Assembly (NCBI GenBank): GCA_004151065.3
Contig: NWUY0300015303.1
Location: forward strand, 61,439 to 71,824
Source: Larix sibirica
Taxonomy: Eukaryota; Streptophyta; Pinopsida; Pinales; Pinaceae
Direction: 5' to 3'
DNA: 10,386 nt
Numbering within the stretch: position 1 is the first letter of the stretch; every line of letters starts with the position of its first letter. A program made the translations under genes and the position numbers. The notes beneath the pieces are model-generated. The model was not told where the DNA came from, did no database searches, and saw only the letters and a program-made list of their open reading frames with translations. Shown one piece after another: positions 8,400 to 10,386 of the stretch.

Positions 8400-8423
8400 G
8401 AAGAAGAAGAAGAAGAAGAAGAA
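8400..8423. repeat. (GAA)8 microsatellite
   Basis: Eight perfect GAA units lie at the end of block B3. B2 has only a short non-repetitive match here (accagg), so the expansion is specific to B3. Confidence 0.95.
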
Positions 8424-8444
8424 ATTATTTTAACATCCGCGTGG

Positions 8445-8702
8445 CTAAAAATAGCATGTGGGACAAACCGCCTCACAAACTGATTTCTGCGTTTCAACCC
8501 TTTCCCTGTTCAACTTGATAATGAGTGCCTCCAATTTCTCCATGGTTCCCTCGCTGGAGCTAGCTGCCAATATATTTGCGTAACTGTCCCTACTGTTCTT
8601 TAAAGTTTCGCACTCTAAAATGAATATTTTTTTGTCTCCACTTTTCTCGGGTACAAAAAATACACTCTTTCTACCCAAGCTTCTTTTGGCCTTTCCAGCC
8701 AT
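8445..8702 (-). CDS. hypothetical protein, possible first exon of a divergent gene
   Basis: The ATG at 8702-8700 sits in a strong plant start context (gagaccATGGCt: A at -3, G at +4). The frame opens with a basic stretch (MAGKAKRSLGRKSVFFVPEK), followed by a Lys-rich segment and a likely amphipathic helix (TMEKLEALIIKLNRERVE). The last 15 or so residues look less convincing, so a splice donor may lie before the stop; gt dinucleotides occur at several places after LNRERVE but none is clearly right. I do not recognise a family. It lies between repeat blocks B3 and A2 and is absent from the shorter B2-A1 interval. It faces away from the DUF1295-like gene, 406 bp apart. It could also be part of another mobile element or a chance frame. 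Confidence 0.4.
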   Translation of the reverse strand: MAGKAKRSLGRKSVFFVPEKSGDKKIFILECETLKNSRDSYANILAASSSEGTMEKLEALIIKLNRERVETQKSVCEAVCPTCYF

Positions 8703-9108
8703 GGTCTCACAACGGAGTTGATGAGAATTAGTTCTTAATTGAGCAATAAGTATTTTGACTCTCCATTATTAACCCCTATGTACTCTTTTTGATAATGATT
8801 GTAAATGAGGTTAAATTCTTCATTATTTTTATAAATTACGGGATGTCGATTAGCGAATGCGAGCATCTTCTAATTTTAATTAATGACATCTTTAAGATTT
8901 CAGTACATCTCTGTCAAGACAGCCTCGCTAGAGCTTTGGCTGCACCGAGGTCCGTCGCAAAGTCGTCATGATTACATCAAAGCCGGCTAAGAGCTCAGAG
9001 CCCACATTTTGTGTGGACGAACCCTATCAGGCGGTCTCGCATTCGGAAGCTCAAAAAAATAGTGCGATTCCGTATTTGGTTTGAAAAGGCGGCGTCGCTG
9101 GTTGGGCT
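8703..9108. promoter_or_regulatory. possible bidirectional promoter region
   Basis: This interval separates the divergent ATGs at 8702 (minus) and 9109 (plus) and contains block A2. The last 60 bp before 9109 are more GC-rich (around ggcggcgtcgctggttggg), as in many TATA-less plant housekeeping promoters. No TATA box or known element stands out. The role is inferred from position only, and depends on the minus-strand frame being a real exon. Confidence 0.35.
8842..9029. repeat. block A, copy 2 (A2), upstream of the DUF1295-like gene
   Basis: This is the second copy of block A. It ends 79 bp before the ATG of the plus-strand gene at 9109 and is followed by unrelated sequence instead of block B. 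Its position suggests that block A is host promoter-proximal or 5' UTR sequence and that A1 is a displaced duplicate. No TATA box is obvious between A2 and the ATG. Confidence 0.8.
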
Positions 9109-9316
9109 ATGGACGATAATTTTCTTGCGATCACCGCTATCATTACTGCAAGTCTAAGTTTTCCTCGGCAATAAATTTTATCGAGTGCATTGTGCACAAA
9201 GGTTCTCTTTAGTTTTTGTTTTAAAATATGGCTGAAATCTTTGCAGGTGGCCTATCAGTTGGCATTTTTCTTAATAACTGCTGGCTTTAGATTCGACAAA
9301 CTCACAGACTTTGCAG
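9109..9316 (+). CDS. DUF1295-like membrane protein, exons 1-2 (partial gene)
   Basis: Exon 1 (9109-9147) encodes MDDNFLAITAIIT. Exon 2 (9247-9316) encodes VAYQLAFFLITAGFRFDKLTDFA plus the first base of a Gly codon. Joined, the two read as the N-terminus of the plant DUF1295 / steroid-5-alpha-reductase-like proteins: a short hydrophobic helix, then an FDK-x-TDFAG-type motif. These are multi-pass membrane proteins of roughly 300 residues with an uncertain substrate. The start is the first ATG after an in-frame TGA at 9082-9084 and has G at -3 and +4. Exon 2 ends in a clean donor (gcag|gtaaat, phase 1). The rest must lie beyond the window, unless the weak candidate exon at 9439 is real. No lesion is visible, so the gene may be functional. 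Assignment rests on 36 residues recognised by eye. Confidence 0.7.
9148..9246 (+). other. intron 1 with a GC donor (GC-AG intron)
   Basis: To join exon 1 and exon 2 in frame at the place the protein requires, the intron must start at 9148 with GCAAGT and end at 9246 with tttgcag. GCAAGT is the consensus for the minority GC-AG donor class. The nearby GT donors (after 9150 and after 9156) would shift the frame into exon 2. The 3' half is U-rich (agtttttgttttaaaatatgg), as expected of a plant intron, and 99 bp is a normal length. The phase is 0. Confidence 0.65.
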
Positions 9317-10386
9317 GTAAATATGGGTTTCGTTTTTGAGCTTTCAACAATGCTACCTGTGTATGAATGCTTATAACTTTTAGGTTGTATGGTCTCAGAA
9401 TGGAGAATTATTGCATTTATTTTCCAGGCCGTCCTCAGGAATAGGGAATTTTATTTTAAATACATTTCTATCAACTGATTTCGACTTCCTTTGCTGCGAA
9501 TCCGGACCTCTGTACATGAAGCTAAAGTATGCTACTCGTTCTCCGAAAGGGAAAAATTACGGTTTTGATTCTTATCCCAATTGAATCGAGGAGATTTCAT
9601 ATCTTGTGTAGCAGTGTTCTGGCATTTCAATATCCTGGATAGCCTATATATACAAGTCTCATGTGCCTTTTCTGTTGTTGAAAGTAGCTTTATGCTTTAG
9701 TTATGCTGGCGTGCCCCAGGTTTAAACTTTGACAACCTATCCTTCACCACTTCAAGAAAAGTGGATAATGGATATGATGGCCAAAATCTTACAATTACGA
9801 GCAATCTTTAATGGAGATTCTATTATGCTTCACCTGGGTGAATTTGTGGCTTGCAGGTCAAATTTAGCTATTCATATCATGCTAGGTTATATATTTAATA
9901 TTTTAGAAGAGAGTTATACTCCCTTTGAATGGGTACCAAAGCAGGAATGCTGCCTCTTCTCGCCTATGTTGGCAAGGTAGCGTACACACCGTAGCTATGA
10001 CCCAGTAATGCAACACTATATGATTTAGAGTTTTGCATTCGCAGGTCATAGCAACAGTACATGAGCTTCCCCTCCCATCAAAGGCGAGAAGAGGCAACAT
10101 GTCTGCTTTGGCACCCATTATAAGCGGAGTCCAACTCTCTTCTAAAAATGTGTCTCCTAGCATGATACTAAATGGCTAAATTTGATATGCAATCTGCTAA
10201 TTTACCAAGGTGAAACATAATTGAATCTCCGTTAGAGGTTACACATCAATGCCCGATAATTGTAAGGTGTCCCAAAGACTCTTTCTTACTTGTCTAATCA
10301 TCCACTTGTTTCCAATTATGATCATTTTTAGCCACAATAGGCTAAATAAGTTGGTGAAAGCAGGGATCGTCTTGGCCCCTTCTAGG
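9317..10386 (+). other. probable intron 2 (start only)
   Basis: It begins with the donor gtaaat at 9317 and appears to run past the window edge. A possible acceptor at 9437-9438 would open a phase-matched frame beginning GIGNFILN, which loosely resembles the next segment of the family, but the following residues do not and no good donor closes it. A frame at 9729-9980 enters the fold-back and looks incidental. Apart from the fold-back at 9851-10193 I see no other feature. Confidence 0.45.
9851..10193. repeat. long imperfect inverted repeat (fold-back)
   Basis: The left arm (9851-10002) and the right arm (10044-10193) are reverse complements of each other at roughly 75-80%, with short indels. 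The best paired blocks are tcaaatttagc, atcatgctagg, ttttagaagagagtt, aatgggt-ccaaagca and tgcctcttctcgcct. The 41-bp centre pairs further through atgcaa and ttgcat, leaving a small loop, so a transcript would form one hairpin of about 340 nt. The arms are less alike than in a fresh inverted duplication, and pairing is best near tgcctcttctcgcc. No target-site duplication is seen at the ends. It may be a MITE-like element, an inverted gene-fragment duplication, or a small-RNA precursor. Confidence 0.85.

Noticed and set aside
8548-8575. Similarity of cctcgctggagctagctgcc to the core of block A.
   Set aside because: The match is short, with no alignment on either side, so it is probably chance.
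9439-9526. Possible exon 3 of the DUF1295-like gene after the acceptor at 9437-9438 (frame begins GIGNFILN).
   Set aside because: The phase fits and NFIL is suggestive, but the following residues do not resemble the family and no convincing donor follows at the right place.
9729-9980. Plus-strand open frame of 83 codons.
   Set aside because: It enters the left arm of the fold-back, has no recognisable domain, and lies in a probable intron.
9903-10163. Minus-strand open frame of 86 codons across the fold-back.
   Set aside because: It spans both arms and the loop, so it cannot be a natural exon as it stands. It may only reflect the coding origin of one arm.
1-10386. tRNA, rRNA, CRISPR, LTR pairs or bacterial operon signals.
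   Set aside because: I looked on both strands and found no cloverleaf with a proper T-arm, no regular spacer-repeat array, no matching LTRs and no prokaryotic gene organisation.

Overview
This window looks like plant nuclear DNA. It is AT-rich and mostly non-coding, has a spliced gene start, and is dominated by a decayed non-LTR retrotransposon of the plant L1 type (ORF1 with a DUF4283-like domain and a CCHC zinc knuckle; ORF2 with an APE-type endonuclease and a reverse transcriptase). A seed plant is likely. A gymnosperm is possible from the look of the LINE proteins, but that is only an impression. There is no sign of operons, bacterial ribosome-binding sites, viral genes or CRISPR. All identifications were made by eye, without database searches.

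Layout. (1) 1-2008: AT-rich sequence with no recognisable gene. (2) 2009-2366, minus strand: a decayed coding-like frame I cannot identify. (3) 2453-6848, minus strand: one L1-type LINE with 5' leader, ORF1 (6365-4868) and ORF2 (4848-2453). ORF2 carries seven in-frame stops and one frameshift, and ORF1 is also broken in several places. The element stops abruptly after the RT core, so its 3' end is missing. (4) 5942-6848 and 6852-7886: a head-to-tail duplication of the LINE's 5' part (ORF1 N-terminus plus leader), about 92% identical over the ORF1 part. (5) 7964-9029: a mosaic of two repeat blocks. Block B (6698-6848, 7676-7904, 8162-8399) occurs three times and block A (7964-8162, 8842-9029) twice. 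A small minus-strand frame with a good start context (8702-8445) sits between B3 and A2. (6) 9109-9316, plus strand: the first two exons of a host gene that resembles the plant DUF1295 / steroid-5-alpha-reductase-like membrane proteins. They are joined by a 99-bp intron with a GC donor. The rest of the gene runs past the right edge. (7) 9851-10193: a large imperfect fold-back of about 150 bp per arm, probably inside intron 2 of that gene.

How it fits together. The only probably functional gene is the DUF1295-like gene. Block A2 lies directly upstream of it, on the side facing the minus-strand frame, so 8703-9108 may be a short bidirectional promoter. The same blocks also form the outer 5' end of the two LINE copies. 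Promoter-proximal host sequence and LINE 5' leader have therefore been duplicated together, or one was derived from the other. The main points for follow-up are the intronic fold-back (possible small-RNA source), the GC-AG intron and the A/B block duplications.
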